Source: a virus
Strand: one strand, 5' to 3'
Virus record (IMG/VR): IMGVR_UViG_3300045978_000203
Span: 1 to 25,726 of that record
Length of the DNA: 25,726 nucleotides
Shown here: piece after piece, positions 6,685-14,217 of the stretch
Position numbering within the stretch: position 1 is the first letter of the stretch
Layout: each line of letters starts with the position of its first letter
The notes under the pieces: model-generated
Told to the model about the DNA's origin: nothing
Seen by the model: the letters and a program-made list of their open reading frames with translations, nothing else
Database searches by the model: none
Translations under genes and position numbers: made by a program

Positions 6685-9600
6685 GCGTCACCCTCGTCAC
6701 GCTCGCCAATCCGCTCAAGCCGCACGAGCGCGAGGTCGAGCACGCCAGCGCCCCCCTGCGGCTGGACACCTGGCTGATGCAGCGCTGGCCCGGCGGCGTG
6801 CGCGGCACCCTCTCGGTGGTGATCGACGGCGTGCCGGTCGCCCCCGAAGCCTGCGAAGGCCTGGTGCTGCGCGACGGCCAGCACGTGCTGCTGATGGTGA
6901 CGCCGGGCGGGCTCTCGACCATCGCGGTCTACGTGGCCAAGGCGGTCATCGCCTACATGATCTCCAAGATCGTGTCGGCGATCTTCGGCCCCAAGAAGCC
7001 GACCGCCCTCGTCGACCAGCCGCAGGCCTCGCCCGTCTACTCGATCAGCGGCTCGCAGAACGCCGCGCGCCTGGGCGAGCCGATCCCCGTGGGCTACGGC
7101 GAGGTTATCCAGGTCCCCGACTTCGGCTCGCAGCCGTACACCTACTTTCTCAACCACGACCAGTACCTCGACGAGATCCTGGTCATCGGGCAGGGCGAGT
7201 ACGAGATCCGCGAGATGTTCGTCGGCGATTCAACCATCATGTCGCTCGAGCCGGGCATCGTGCAATGGTGGCACTACCCCGCCACGGCGCACCTTACGAG
7301 TGAGGGCGTGATCGAGGACCAGCTCACCGAGTCGTCGGGGCAGGCCTTCTATGAGAACGTCGTGTCCAGCCCCGAGGTCGGCGACCAGGAGCTGCGCAAG
7401 GGCGCGCCGATCCAGGTGCCGCCCGATATCTTCTGGGCCGGGACGTTTTTCTCAGGCTCGGCCTACGGGGATGACATCTCGGTCGAGCCGCCCGGCACCG
7501 AGGCGACCTACGCCGAGCTCGCCGCGTGGGACGACGCCCCCGAGGGTACCGAGCGCTGGGTGTTCAGCGAGACCTTCGTCGGTGAGGCTGCGGTCCACGT
7601 GTGGTCGTACTACACCTTCGTCGCGACCGCGTGGCACGGTCCTCCGTACCCGGAAGGCTCGATCCTCCCGCCCTACAACACGGTGACGCCCTCGGCCGAG
7701 CCGATCGGCTGGTTCGACTGCTGCAAGCCGGGCCGGCGCGGCAACCGGATCATGTTCGACTTCGTGTTTCCGCAGGGGATCTATACCGTCGGCGAGAGCT
7801 CGCTGGAGTCGCGCAGCTGCGTCGTGGCGATCGAGTACCAGCGTATCAATGACCTCGGCGCCCCCATCGGCACCGTCATCACGCAGACCGAGACCTTCAC
7901 CGAGTCGACGGTCAACCCGCGGCGCTACACGCTCACCTACGACCTCCCGACCCCGGGCCGTTACCGCGCCCGCTGCACGCGCACCAGCACCGAGCCCAGC
8001 TCGACGAGCGCCGCCGACCGCGTCATGTGGACAGGGTTGAAGTTCCGCATCGTGCGGCAGACCGAGCCGGTCTACGGCGACCAGGTGACGCTGGCCTGCG
8101 TGCGCATCAAGGCCACCAACGGCATCGCCTCGGCCGCTACCTCGCGCATCCGCTTCCGCGTGCGCCGCATGCTGCGCCCGCTCGGCGACCCGGCGCTCGA
8201 GATGGCGACCACGCGCAACCCTGCCGATGCCTTCGTCGACATCTACACCGACACCATCTACGGCGCAGCGCGCGACCGTTCCGAGGTCGACCTGCCCGCG
8301 CTGGCCGCGTGCCGCTCCGCCTGGTACGTGCACAACGGCTTCAACGCGGTGTTTGCTCAGCGCTCGACCGTCTTCGAGGCGCTGACGATGGCGCTGCAGG
8401 TCGTGGCTGCCGGCCCACTGCCGGTCGGCGGCCTCATGTCCGTGCAGGTCGACAGCGTCAAGGACAGCCGCGTCGCGATGTTCACCGAGGCCAACCTGCG
8501 CGACCTGGTCGTCGGCTACGAGTTCGACAAGATCGGCGAGCCGGTCGGCGTGCGCATCGAGTACCGCAGCCCCGAGAGCTTCACCCCCGCCTACGTCGTA
8601 CTGCCCGAGGGCGAGATCGATGTCGAGAACTCGACGCTGTTCGGCTGCACCGACGAGACCACCGCCGGCCAGTACGCGCAGCTGATGCTCAACCGCAAGC
8701 AATACCAGCGCAAGACCGCCACCTTCGACACCGAGCTGGAAGGCCTGATGCTGCTGCCCGGCGATCGCATCGCGATCCAGCACCAGATGCCTCGGTGGGG
8801 GCAGGTCGGCATCGTCGACGAGGTCACCGAGGGCGAAGCCGAGCCCGATCCGACGACCCTGCTCGTGCACGCCGATACCGACATCAGCGATGCGTCGCTG
8901 AACGACGCGACGCTGACGGTCGGCGGCGGGGCGCAGGTGGTGGCCTCGCCGGTCGTGTTCGGCGCGGGCTCGCTCGCGCTCGATGGCGTGGGCGACTACG
9001 TCGCTACACCCGCCCACGCGCGCTACGACCTCGGCGCTATCTCGGCTGCGACGAATCACACGTGGCGGGTGCGCGCGCGTTGGGGCGTGGCGCCCGATGC
9101 CGGCACGCGCGCGCTGCTCTCGCACGGAGCACCCGGCAACAGCGCGAGCGCGGACCTCGGCGGCTTTATGCTGTACGAGGTCGCCGGCAAGCTCGGCCTC
9201 AAGGTCAGCCAGAACGCAGCGACCAGCGCGGCGGGCGATCCATCGTTCTCCAGCGTCGTCGCGCTGCTGCACATGGACGGCGCCGATGGCTCGGTGGTGT
9301 TCACAGACAGCGCGGCCACCCCCAACACGTTCACGGTCAACGGACACGCGCAGATCGACACGGCGCAGTCGAAGTTCGGCGGCGCGTCGATGCTGCTCGA
9401 CGGCACGGGCGACTGGATCGAGTCGGCGAGCTTCGGCCCGCAGAACTTCGCCACTGGCGACTGGACCATCGAGCTGTGGGTGCGGCCGAACGCAGTCGCC
9501 GTCAAGCTGCTTGTGAACAAGGGCATCACGACGAGCTTCTCGCCGTTCCTGCTCTACCTCACCGCATCGAATCAGCCAGCGGTGCAGGGGCACAACAGTG

Positions 9601-11441
9601 CGACCGGGCTCCAGTACAACATCGCCGGCGCAGGGGCACTCTCGGTCGGGACTTGGTATCACGTTGCAGCCGTGCGCGACGGCAACACGATCCGCCTGTA
9701 CCTCAACGGCGTGCAAGTGAACAGCGTCGCCATGTCGGCGACCCTCTATCACGACAGCGCGGCGCCGCTGTCCATCGGCGCCTACGAGAACGGCACCAAT
9801 GCCTTTAATGGCTGGATCGACGAGGTGCGGATCACCAAGGGCGTGTGCCGCTACCCGAGCGGGACGACGTTCTCCGTGCCGACCGCGCCGTTCCCGGCTG
9901 CGCTCGCCCCTCAGTGGTCCGACTGGCGCACGACGAGCACGCCCATCGCCGCGCCCTCCACTTGGTACGCACTCGCCTTCGTGATCGAGGCCGGCGAGCC
10001 GCACATCTACGTCGACGGCGTCGAGCAGGCCGGCGCGTTTGTCGCAGGCGTCGATGCCGTGTCATCGTTCATCGGGCTGGACACGACGCGCGAGGACTTG
10101 CCGCTGCGCATCGGCGCGCTCGATCCAGCGGCGGCCCCGCTGGGCGACCCCCACTGGTCGAACGTCGTGCTGCTGCTGCATGGCGACGGCACGAACGGCG
10201 GCACGGTGTTTACCGACAGCAGCCCTAGCCCCAAGTCGCCGAACGTGTCGCTGGCGTCGACCTCGACTGCGCAATCGAAGTTCGGCGGCTCATCCATTCG
10301 ATTGACCGGGACCAGTGGGCAGGGCCTCAAGTACGCGGACAACGCCGCGTGGACGCTCGGCTCGGGTGCCTTCACCGTCGAGTTCTTCGTGCGCTTCGAC
10401 GACAGCGGCACGCAACGGATGCTGTTCGCACAAGCCGACTTCAGCGGCACGGCGGCGGGCTCCTCGATCTGGATCATGCGCACGGCGTCGACCGACAAAA
10501 TCGAGGCCTATGCGTTCAGCGGGTCCGCCTTCGTTTTCATCACGAGTTCGAGCACGGTCGCGGCGAACACGTGGCACCACATCGCTTTCGTGCGCAGCGG
10601 CTCGACGTACACGCTCTACATCGACGGCGTCAGCGTCGGCACGGTCAGCTCGGCCGCTGCAATCAACGACTCCAGCTCGAATCTCGGCATCGGGTCGTTC
10701 GGCTCGGCCTCCGGGCTCGTGCTGCTCGGGTACATCGACGAGCTGAGATTCACCGTCGGCGTTGCGCGCACGATCACCGTGCCGACTCGTGCATATCCGG
10801 GCTATGCGCTCGACTCGGCCGCCGTCGGTCTGTTCGAGGGCTGGCTCGACGAGCTGCACGTGATCCCCGAGGCCGCCGTCACGGGCGACTACACGCCGGA
10901 GTCCGCGCCGTTCCCCGATCCCGAGGAGGGCGGCGGCGAAGGCGGGCCCCCCGTGCTGCACCTCGACCGCGGGCTCGATTGGGACAACACGCCAGAGCCG
11001 CACGCCGTGCTGCTGTCGAGCGAGCTCAACGGCGTCAGCGCGTCCATCGAGTGCACGCGCGGCGACGACGATCACATCGTGGTGCTTGCCGAGGCGCCGC
11101 CGTTCGATCTGTTCGGCAAGGGCCAGCATCAGGAGCAGACCCGCGTCGCCTTCGGCACGATGGGCTACGAAGTGCGCGACTGGATCGTGACCGCGACGAC
11201 GCCGAACGCCGAGGTCGGCGTGCACGTCGAGGCGCTGACCTACGATCCGCGCGTCTACGAGGGTGCGATGCCTCACCAGGGGTTCCCGCCCACCGAGGGC
11301 GAGATCCCGGTCGGCGCGTGGATCGTCGCCGGCACCCCCGAGGCCCCATCGCTCGAAGTGGTCGGCGCCGGCGAGCCGGCCGACGAGTTGCCGACCGACA
11401 TCGTCGGCGGCACCCCCACCGACCCGAGTGCAGAACTCTAG
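6681..11441 (+). CDS. gpJ-like central tail tip protein with nested LamG domains
   Basis: The 1586-residue protein starts at an ATG overlapping the NlpC/P60 stop. Residues 1-75 are a gpI/gpJ-type N-terminus. Residues about 80-105 are hydrophobic (IAVYVAKAVIAYMISKIV), and the TipJ-type core follows with SPVYSISGSQNAARLGEP. The gpJ core continues to RWGQVGIVDEVT near residue 716 and resumes at VLHLDRGLDWDN near residue 1425, ending with YDPRVYEGAMPH. Between them are three LamG/concanavalin-like domains. LamG1 is in three pieces (about 725-852, 1073-1155 and 1374-1405). LamG2 (about 853-1072) and LamG3 (about 1156-1373) lie in its loops. Each inserted unit starts with DPxxSxVVxLLH and has SKFGGxS and a GWIDEVRIT/GYIDELRFT end. 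The protein forms the tail tip and probably sets host specificity. The LamG block could bind surface sugars. Confidence 0.88.
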   Translation: MSVTLVTLANPLKPHEREVEHASAPLRLDTWLMQRWPGGVRGTLSVVIDGVPVAPEACEGLVLRDGQHVLLMVTPGGLSTIAVYVAKAVIAYMISKIVSAIFGPKKPTALVDQPQASPVYSISGSQNAARLGEPIPVGYGEVIQVPDFGSQPYTYFLNHDQYLDEILVIGQGEYEIREMFVGDSTIMSLEPGIVQWWHYPATAHLTSEGVIEDQLTESSGQAFYENVVSSPEVGDQELRKGAPIQVPPDIFWAGTFFSGSAYGDDISVEPPGTEATYAELAAWDDAPEGTERWVFSETFVGEAAVHVWSYYTFVATAWHGPPYPEGSILPPYNTVTPSAEPIGWFDCCKPGRRGNRIMFDFVFPQGIYTVGESSLESRSCVVAIEYQRINDLGAPIGTVITQTETFTESTVNPRRYTLTYDLPTPGRYRARCTRTSTEPSSTSAADRVMWTGLKFRIVRQTEPVYGDQVTLACVRIKATNGIASAATSRIRFRVRRMLRPLGDPALEMATTRNPADAFVDIYTDTIYGAARDRSEVDLPALAACRSAWYVHNGFNAVFAQRSTVFEALTMALQVVAAGPLPVGGLMSVQVDSVKDSRVAMFTEANLRDLVVGYEFDKIGEPVGVRIEYRSPESFTPAYVVLPEGEIDVENSTLFGCTDETTAGQYAQLMLNRKQYQRKTATFDTELEGLMLLPGDRIAIQHQMPRWGQVGIVDEVTEGEAEPDPTTLLVHADTDISDASLNDATLTVGGGAQVVASPVVFGAGSLALDGVGDYVATPAHARYDLGAISAATNHTWRVRARWGVAPDAGTRALLSHGAPGNSASADLGGFMLYEVAGKLGLKVSQNAATSAAGDPSFSSVVALLHMDGADGSVVFTDSAATPNTFTVNGHAQIDTAQSKFGGASMLLDGTGDWIESASFGPQNFATGDWTIELWVRPNAVAVKLLVNKGITTSFSPFLLYLTASNQPAVQGHNSATGLQYNIAGAGALSVGTWYHVAAVRDGNTIRLYLNGVQVNSVAMSATLYHDSAAPLSIGAYENGTNAFNGWIDEVRITKGVCRYPSGTTFSVPTAPFPAALAPQWSDWRTTSTPIAAPSTWYALAFVIEAGEPHIYVDGVEQAGAFVAGVDAVSSFIGLDTTREDLPLRIGALDPAAAPLGDPHWSNVVLLLHGDGTNGGTVFTDSSPSPKSPNVSLASTSTAQSKFGGSSIRLTGTSGQGLKYADNAAWTLGSGAFTVEFFVRFDDSGTQRMLFAQADFSGTAAGSSIWIMRTASTDKIEAYAFSGSAFVFITSSSTVAANTWHHIAFVRSGSTYTLYIDGVSVGTVSSAAAINDSSSNLGIGSFGSASGLVLLGYIDELRFTVGVARTITVPTRAYPGYALDSAAVGLFEGWLDELHVIPEAAVTGDYTPESAPFPDPEEGGGEGGPPVLHLDRGLDWDNTPEPHAVLLSSELNGVSASIECTRGDDDHIVVLAEAPPFDLFGKGQHQEQTRVAFGTMGYEVRDWIVTATTPNAEVGVHVEALTYDPRVYEGAMPHQGFPPTEGEIPVGAWIVAGTPEAPSLEVVGAGEPADELPTDIVGGTPTDPSAEL
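9237..9896 (+). repeat. Inserted LamG unit 2 within gpJ
   Basis: About 220 codons form a full LamG unit, opening with DPSFSSVVALLHMDG and closing with DEVRITKGVCRY and PTAPFP. It sits in frame between two parts of the outer LamG1 domain, and it is similar to the unit at 10146-10799 in boundaries, length and motifs. Boundaries are judged from the protein and are accurate to a few codons. Confidence 0.65.
10146..10799 (+). repeat. Inserted LamG unit 3 within gpJ
   Basis: About 218 codons form a second full LamG unit, opening with DPHWSNVVLLLHGDG, with TAQSKFGGSS in common with unit 2, and closing with DELRFTVGVARTITVPT and RAYP. It interrupts the outer LamG1 between its RIGALDPAAAPLG strand and its FEGWLDELHVI strand. 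Confidence 0.65.
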
Positions 11442-11449
11442 GAGCCCCC

Positions 11450-11920
11450 ATGGCCACCGACATCCTCGCCCGCATGCGCCAGCTCATCGGCACCACCGAC
11501 GAGTGGGAGGACAACGACATCGTGATCGGCGACGGCGAGCTCGCCCTCGAGCGCCTCGACAGCGGCATCGTCGCTGCCAAGGTTGGCAACGGCGAGGACG
11601 CATACACCGACTTGCCGTACTTCGCCTCGACTTTCGGCGCGGGCTACACGTGGCGCGCAGCGGCATCGGTGACGAGCGGCGCTGCTCGCATCGCGCCCGA
11701 CCACCCGATTCAGTGCAACTTCGTGCTGCACACCTCATCGAGCAACGACGGCGCGGCCACCATCACGGTCGACGGGCTCGCCGTTGCTGTTGCGAATGCC
11801 GCAGGCAACGGGCAGATGGTCCTGACGGGCTCGGCAATCGTGCCCCCCGGCGCGACGTACTCCTACTCGTGGTCGGGCGGCATCACGAACGTGTACTTCT
11901 ACGAGCTGCGCGCCGACTGA
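11450..11920 (+). CDS. Tail appendage protein with Mtd_N-like N-terminal domain
   Basis: The 156-residue protein starts at an ATG eight bases after the gpJ stop, with GGAG just upstream. Residues 15-60 (TTDEWEDNDIVIGDG, LERLDSG, VGNGEDAYTDLPYF) match the pattern of the major tropism determinant N-terminal domain (Mtd_N): Trp, GE(I/L)A, a tDtG turn, KvGDG and a final W/Y-x-dLPyf. In Bordetella phage BPP-1 this domain attaches a receptor-binding protein to the tail. The rest is beta-rich (about 95 residues, Ala/Ser/Thr/Val strands) with no C-type lectin fold recognised. I infer a tip-attached accessory or receptor-binding protein. Confidence 0.6.
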   Translation: MATDILARMRQLIGTTDEWEDNDIVIGDGELALERLDSGIVAAKVGNGEDAYTDLPYFASTFGAGYTWRAAASVTSGAARIAPDHPIQCNFVLHTSSSNDGAATITVDGLAVAVANAAGNGQMVLTGSAIVPPGATYSYSWSGGITNVYFYELRAD

Positions 11921-11930
11921 GGAGCGCCCC

Positions 11931-13043
11931 ATGCCTGTCACCGTCGACTACCCCGAGGACCTGCCGTGCGTCTCGCGCATCGACGGGTTCGGCATGACCG
12001 CGGCGGCCGCCGTGATCCGCACCCCCTTCGAGGCCGGCAACGCGCGCCTGCGGCGCATGCACGCGGTGCTCCCCCAGGAGATCGCGCTCGCTTGGCGCTG
12101 CTCCAACGAGGACCTGCACCCCTTGATCGCCTGGCTCAACACCTTCGGCTACGACTGGTTCAACCTGCGGCTGGCCGGCATCGAGGCCTCCGAGCTGGGC
12201 GATCAGTCGACGCCGATCGCCGTGCGCCTCATGAGCGACCTGCAGATGACCCTCATGCAGTTCCACCGGCAGAACTGGTGGACGGTGCGCGCCACCGCCG
12301 AGTACCAGCCCCCCGTCGCAACCGTGGTGAGCACGGCCACCCCCATCGAGGAGAGCAGCATGATGTTCATCGAACTGACGCGAACCGAGCCCGATCCCGT
12401 CTACGGCGAGAAGGCGCTGGTCAACATCGAGCAGATCGTGGGCATCTCGCGGGCGCTCGACGACTCGTCGACGCGTCTGCGTGCGCTGCTCGTCTATCCC
12501 GTCGCCGACAGCGGCGACGCTGGCGACAGCAGCCGCACATACGCGCTCGATCAGGAATGGACGTTAGACAGCCTCACGACCGAGGGGCCGGGATCGGGGC
12601 GCGCTCGTCTGAACACTGCCTCGCAGACGGCAGCCACACGGCTGTGGGTGCATTACGTGACAGCCGATTCGATCGACGTGCAGAACATCCTTCGCCGGCT
12701 GACGGTCGACGCCGACGCGTACCTGCAAGACAAGGCAGACGGCTCGAAGTGGGCGCAGTTCCGGGTCGTCGGCGCCGTGATCGACAAGGCGACTTACTTC
12801 GAATTGCCGGTCGCGTTCGACAAAGGGGGCTTGCAGATCCCGGCCGGTCGCATGCTCGTGATCATGCGCAACGCGCCCGCCGTGTCGGTGCAGGGTCGGG
12901 CAAATTCCGGGTCGCTGAACGAGCTCGTCGAACTGCGCGTCAAGGAAACGCCCGCCGAGATCGCCGCGCTGGTCAACCAGCAGACCCGCGCCGGCACGCG
13001 CTTCGTCGGCGCGCCTCGCGTGTCACCCGCTAGGGTGCGATGA
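11931..13043 (+). CDS. Modular phage tail protein
   Basis: The 370-residue protein appears to have three parts. Residues 1-130 (PVTVDYPEDLPCVSRIDGFG to AEYQPP) look like the short tail protein often found after gpJ in beta-proteobacterial phages, with an ARLRRMHAVLPQEIALAWR segment. Residues about 145-190 (MMFIELTRTEPDPVYGEKALVNIEQIVGI) resemble a FlbD-like beta motif. Residues about 205-320 are a beta-rich domain of the type seen in tail fibre proteins (YALDQEWTLDSL to RMLVIMRNAP). The parts are joined in one frame. Function is not known beyond a likely tail-tip structural role. Its stop overlaps the next ATG. Confidence 0.6.
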   Translation: MPVTVDYPEDLPCVSRIDGFGMTAAAAVIRTPFEAGNARLRRMHAVLPQEIALAWRCSNEDLHPLIAWLNTFGYDWFNLRLAGIEASELGDQSTPIAVRLMSDLQMTLMQFHRQNWWTVRATAEYQPPVATVVSTATPIEESSMMFIELTRTEPDPVYGEKALVNIEQIVGISRALDDSSTRLRALLVYPVADSGDAGDSSRTYALDQEWTLDSLTTEGPGSGRARLNTASQTAATRLWVHYVTADSIDVQNILRRLTVDADAYLQDKADGSKWAQFRVVGAVIDKATYFELPVAFDKGGLQIPAGRMLVIMRNAPAVSVQGRANSGSLNELVELRVKETPAEIAALVNQQTRAGTRFVGAPRVSPARVR

Positions 13044-13306
13044 GAAAGACTCCCGAGCAGCGGCTGGCCGCGTGGCTCGCGCTCGAGCGCGCGATCGTGC
13101 GCCCCCCTGCAGAGGTTGCGGTGCGCTGGTACGACACCCGACACAACGCGCCGATCACGCGCGAGCAGGCGCAGGAGCAGTCTCAGCGGGCGCTGGCGCT
13201 GCTCACAGTAGCAGCGCCGCCAACAGGACGAGCGTCAGCACCAGCCCCCAGCCGGCGAGCGCCAGCAGCAGCGCCCACGCCCACGCGCGCAGCTTGTGAG
13301 GCTTAG
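13040..13306 (+). CDS. Small hypothetical protein, last gene of the tail operon
   Basis: The 88-residue frame starts at an ATG overlapping the upstream stop. Residues 1-55 look like a real helical protein (MRKTPEQRLAAWLALERAIV, then REQAQEQSQRALALL). Residues 56-88 are Ala/Pro/Arg-rich and overlap an antisense membrane microprotein, so the last third may have little function. No family is recognised. Confidence 0.5.
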   Translation: MRKTPEQRLAAWLALERAIVRPPAEVAVRWYDTRHNAPITREQAQEQSQRALALLTVAAPPTGRASAPAPSRRAPAAAPTPTRAACEA

Positions 13307-13310
13307 GCAT
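13203..13310 (-). CDS. Putative single-TM microprotein (left copy)
   Basis: The antisense frame from ATG 13310 gives 35 residues: MPKPHKLRAWAWA, followed by a Leu/Ala/Val-rich segment that could span a membrane. It is antisense to the end of the 13040 gene, so alone it would be weak. The support is an ungapped match to the microprotein at 24960-25076: a KP pair, then W-x-W-A-x-x-L-A-L-A-x-W-G at the same spacing, 14 of 34 positions identical by eye. The ribosome binding site is weak. The frame is open for about 70 codons upstream, so the start is uncertain. Confidence 0.4.
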   Translation of the reverse strand: MPKPHKLRAWAWALLLALAGWGLVLTLVLLAALLL

Positions 13311-13505
13311 CTCGAGCCATTGCCTGCGCTCATCCGCGAAGGCCTCGCGCGTGCTGCGCGGATAGCAGCGCGTGGTGGGAGTGTCGGGGTCTGGGTCGGC
13401 GGTGGAACCTGACCCTGATCTAACCCCAGGCAGGGCGTTTTCTGGGGTCAGGCGGCGTAACCTGGCGGGCATTCTCATAGGTAGGCCGCAACTGCGCCAG
13501 GCTGC

Positions 13506-13526
13506 GTCAGGCTTGGTCAACCTGAC
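13506..13526. promoter_or_regulatory. Candidate Int arm-type sites beside attP core
   Basis: The CCTGAC hexamer recurs near the attachment core: at 13408-13413 and 13521-13526 on the + strand, and at 13447-13452 and 13506-13511 on the - strand. The AACCTG form occurs at 13406, 13459 and 13519. This range marks the closest inverted pair. Int arm sites are short repeats of this kind, but no binding sequence for this integrase is known, so the assignment is speculative. Confidence 0.25.
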
Positions 13527-14217
13527 TCGAAATCCGGTTCACGGGTTCTCCCGTGACGTGGGTTCGAATCCCACTCTCTCCGCCAAGTTGTTGATTACAT
13601 TGTGGTTTCAGGGAATTTATTGACATCGACGCGTCGTCGTTTGCAGACCCCAAACCCTGTGTAAACCCCATGTCTGCCAGTTCTGCCAGCTTTTTTGTCA
13701 CAACGGCCGCCGCGACAGCGTAGAACACCCGCTCGCCCCAGTGGCTCATGCAGTAGTTGACCGCTAGGCACACCATCCGCAGGTTGTCGGCCTCGTAGCC
13801 GCGCGACGAGTCGATGCGATCGATGCTCGGCTGCTGCGGGTGCCTGGAATCGGTGCCGATGTAGAACGGCATCCCGGATACCTCGCAAAGGCCGCCGGTT
13901 CGCGCCGCGATGTACTGCAGCACATTGATCCCAACGCCGCCGCCCTTCTTCTTCGCGCGAACCGACACGTTGGCTGCCATCGCTCGAAGCCAGCCGCCGC
14001 GGCGCAGACCGTCTTCAACCTTGCGAGTCCAACCCCGTGATAGTGCGTCTTCGTGATACTGACCGAGCACGGCGGCTGCTCGTCGCTCCGCGATCTTTCG
14101 ATTGCTCGTTCCGAGCGCAACTTCCAGCCGCTTCCCACCGGGCAGCCACTTTCGAAGCTGCCACAGGCCATTCGGGCGCCGGCGGATGGCCGGTTTCTCG
14201 GTGTTGACGAACTTCAT
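13507..14217 (-). CDS. HNH-like protein with integrase/AP2-like N-terminus, ending in attP
   Basis: The 236-residue frame starts at ATG 14217 with a strong GAGGAGGAAACG site and overlaps the int stop. Residues 15-55 (PNGLWQLRKWLPGGKRLEV then LGTSNRKIAERRAA) resemble the AP2-like arm-binding domain of integrases. Residues 108-165 (GLCEVSGMPF, then PSIDRIDSSRGYEADN, then MVCLAVNYCMSHWG) match an HNH-like nuclease group in which SIDRID stands in place of the DH pair. From about residue 211 the protein is only the antisense of the tRNA core (GGESGIRTHVTGEPVNRIS), and the stop lies 15 bases beyond the core. After integration the last few codons would come from the host tRNA. Function unknown; a mobile endonuclease or an Int accessory are both possible. 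Confidence 0.65.
   Translation of the reverse strand: MKFVNTEKPAIRRRPNGLWQLRKWLPGGKRLEVALGTSNRKIAERRAAAVLGQYHEDALSRGWTRKVEDGLRRGGWLRAMAANVSVRAKKKGGGVGINVLQYIAARTGGLCEVSGMPFYIGTDSRHPQQPSIDRIDSSRGYEADNLRMVCLAVNYCMSHWGERVFYAVAAAVVTKKLAELADMGFTQGLGSANDDASMSINSLKPQCNQQLGGESGIRTHVTGEPVNRISSQVDQA
13524..13585 (+). other. attP core: 3' half of tRNA-Ser(CGA)
   Basis: This stretch folds as the 3' half of a tRNA-Ser. It has an anticodon loop CTCGAAA (13526-13532, anticodon CGA at 13528-13530), the 3' anticodon strand TCCGG (13533-13537), and a long class II variable arm with a six-base stem CACGGG/CCCGTG (13540-13545 and 13550-13555). A T arm GTGGG-TTCGAAT-CCCAC (13558-13574), the acceptor strand TCTCTCC, a discriminator G and CCA (13583-13585) follow. 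The 5' half, with a matching acceptor strand and D arm, is absent from the bases before it, so it is not a working tRNA gene. Phages that integrate in a tRNA carry this part so the gene is rebuilt on insertion. The adjacent int gene supports attP. The left core edge is near 13524, where the anticodon stem gains a mismatch. Confidence 0.85.
13584..13596 (-). promoter_or_regulatory. Consensus IHF-type site next to attP core
   Basis: On the - strand the 13 bases read AATCAACAACTTG, a full match to the IHF consensus WATCAANNNNTTR. It directly adjoins the tRNA CCA end, on the int side. In lambda, IHF sites bend attP arms so that Int can bridge core and arm sites. A chance match is possible, but position supports function. 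Confidence 0.5.

Noticed and set aside
7452-10004. An 850-codon open frame antisense to the gpJ gene
   Set aside because: In high-GC DNA the opposite strand of a long gene is often open. The translation is Arg/Ala/Gly/Asp/His-rich with no domain, and the + strand has a clear tail tip protein.
13423-13448. Intrinsic terminator between the convergent operons
   Set aside because: The seven-base stem has a 12-base loop and no T-run on either strand; an Int-binding region is more likely.
13524-13585. A functional tRNA-Ser gene
   Set aside because: No D arm and no 5' acceptor strand matching TCTCTCC precede it; only the 3' half is present, as expected for attP.
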